This document shows positions 34,529-35,505 of a DNA stretch of 35,505 nucleotides, piece by piece; the first letter of the stretch is position 1, and every line of letters begins with the position of its first letter. Where the stretch lies: NCBI GenBank assembly GCA_001970955.1, contig MPUH01000771.1, positions 1 to 35,505 on the forward strand, written 5' to 3'. This DNA comes from Stentor coeruleus (Eukaryota; Ciliophora; Heterotrichea; Heterotrichida; Stentoridae). A model generated the notes under the pieces. That model had not been told where the DNA came from and ran no database searches. It saw only the letters and a list, made by a program, of their open reading frames with translations. Made by a program: the position numbers and the translations under genes.

Positions 34529-35505
34529 ATGTTGATGATCGCTTTACTTATAGCATCCTTATCCTCTTCACAAGGGCAACTCTGCCGAACAATATCACTT
34601 GAAGGTGGAGGTAGTAGAGGAGCATATGAAGCTGGAGCATTTTGGACCTTAGCAAATTATAGTAAACCAGAAGATGTGATGTGGAATATCATAAGTGGGG
34701 TTTCTGCTGGAGCTTTAAATGCAGGAGGGTTAATCCAATATCCAATAGGCCAAGAATTGAAAATGTCTGAATATCTTCTAAGTGTATGGCAAGGTATAAA
34801 CAATAATTCTCAAATTTATGTTGAATGGAAAGGTGGTTTGATTGATGGGTTACTTTTTCAAAGAGGACTTTATAATACCGCACCACTTGAAGAACTTGTA
34901 ACAAAAACTTTTATCAATGGAGTACAAAGGAATTTCACAGTAGGGTCAACAAATCTTGATACAGGGATGTTTAATACTTTTAATGAATCAGTTGGTAATG
35001 CTGCTATTGATGCGGTTATTAGTTCTGCAGCTATACCTTTTTTATTCCCTCCTCATATATTTGAAGGACATGCTATGGCTGATGGTGGATGTATTATAAA
35101 TTTGGATGTTTTTACGGCTATTGAAAGATGTTTAGAACTAACAACAGAATCTAATGTTGTGGTTGATATGATATTAGACGATCCATATGGAGAATTACCA
35201 AATGAGACTAAGCTTAAAACTCCTGATGTTCTTATGAGGATTTATCAAATTATTCGATATGATAGTGCTATGTGGTTTGTTTTTAATGCTAAAGAAGCTT
35301 ATCCAAAAGCTCAGTTTAGATATGTTATATCTCCATCTGGAGTTTTTCATGGAGGACTTTTTCCTTTAAATTTCACCCAGCCAGTTATCCAGGGTGAAAT
35401 TAAGATGGCGATTAATGATACGTTAAATGCTATGAATATTAATACTATTGGAAGAGAAATTATTCAAGAACTTTTTATGAGAAATAAAGAACTGCATTTT
35501 TTCGC
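34529..35505 (+). CDS. Patatin-like phospholipase, cut by the right edge
   Basis: An open frame of 325 codons from ATG 34529 that runs off the window without a stop, so the C-terminus is missing. A short hydrophobic N-terminus (MLMIALLIASLSSSQGQ) looks like a signal peptide, putting the enzyme in the secretory pathway (inference). The patatin signatures follow: the oxyanion loop LEGGGSRGAYEAG, the nucleophile elbow SGVSAGALNAG (GxSxG, the Ser of Ser-Ala-Gly) and the catalytic Asp in MADGGCI, with the usual order and spacing. The Ser-Asp dyad hydrolyses acyl chains of phospholipids or neutral lipids. All three catalytic elements are intact, so activity is likely. A second in-frame ATG at 34535 is an alternative start. 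Confidence 0.88.
   Translation, partial: MLMIALLIASLSSSQGQLCRTISLEGGGSRGAYEAGAFWTLANYSKPEDVMWNIISGVSAGALNAGGLIQYPIGQELKMSEYLLSVWQGINNNSQIYVEWKGGLIDGLLFQRGLYNTAPLEELVTKTFINGVQRNFTVGSTNLDTGMFNTFNESVGNAAIDAVISSAAIPFLFPPHIFEGHAMADGGCIINLDVFTAIERCLELTTESNVVVDMILDDPYGELPNETKLKTPDVLMRIYQIIRYDSAMWFVFNAKEAYPKAQFRYVISPSGVFHGGLFPLNFTQPVIQGEIKMAINDTLNAMNINTIGREIIQELFMRNKELHFF

Noticed and set aside
1-35505. tRNA, rRNA, CRISPR arrays, telomere repeats or bacterial-type operons
   Set aside because: I saw no cloverleaf, rRNA-like sequence, spaced repeat array or telomere tract. The gene families and tiny introns are eukaryotic.

Overview
The window looks like macronuclear DNA of a heterotrich ciliate, most likely Stentor or a close relative. 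The evidence is a very AT-rich genome with closely packed, mostly intronless genes, three 15-nt spliceable introns (GTAA...AG), and intact genes that read in the standard code (Trp as TGG, Gln as CAA/CAG). Stentor is known for 15-16 nt introns combined with the standard code. The genus is an inference.

Layout, left to right. A START-domain lipid-binding protein (+) with a likely N-myristoylated start. A run of four minus-strand genes follows: a coiled-coil protein, a MORN-repeat protein, a second coiled-coil protein only 27 nt from the MORN gene and in the same frame, and a dual-specificity phosphatase with a short, unusual intron. Then come two small unknown plus-strand genes (the first broken by an assembly duplication), a possible small minus-strand ORF, and a basic unknown protein (+). 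Next are a three-FKBP-domain plus TPR protein (-), a very-long-chain 3-oxoacyl-CoA reductase/17-beta-HSD12-type SDR (+), a small membrane-anchored coiled-coil protein with a 15-nt intron (-), and a LITAF-like zinc-ribbon protein with a 15-nt intron (+) followed by a decayed coiled-coil pseudogene. A basic unknown protein (-), an anoctamin/TMEM16 protein (-) and a very large gp210/Nup210-type nuclear pore membrane protein (-) follow. The window ends with a long coiled-coil protein (-), an unknown protein with a 15-nt intron (+), and a patatin-like lipase (+) cut by the right edge.

The genes do not form one pathway. Several concern membranes and lipids (START, anoctamin, VLCFA reductase, patatin, LITAF-like, gp210). 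Several others are coiled-coil or MORN proteins of the kind common in ciliate cortical and cytoskeletal structures.

Two global signals stand out. First, the sense strand is almost free of G in 5' flanks and almost free of C in 3' flanks, so the strand reading outward from each gene is G-rich and C-poor; this holds for nearly every gene in both orientations. Second, none of the 17 intact genes whose end is visible terminates in TGA (14 TAA, 3 TAG). Three single-N gaps are each flanked by a direct duplication and are assembly artefacts; two lie in gp210 and one breaks a small gene.
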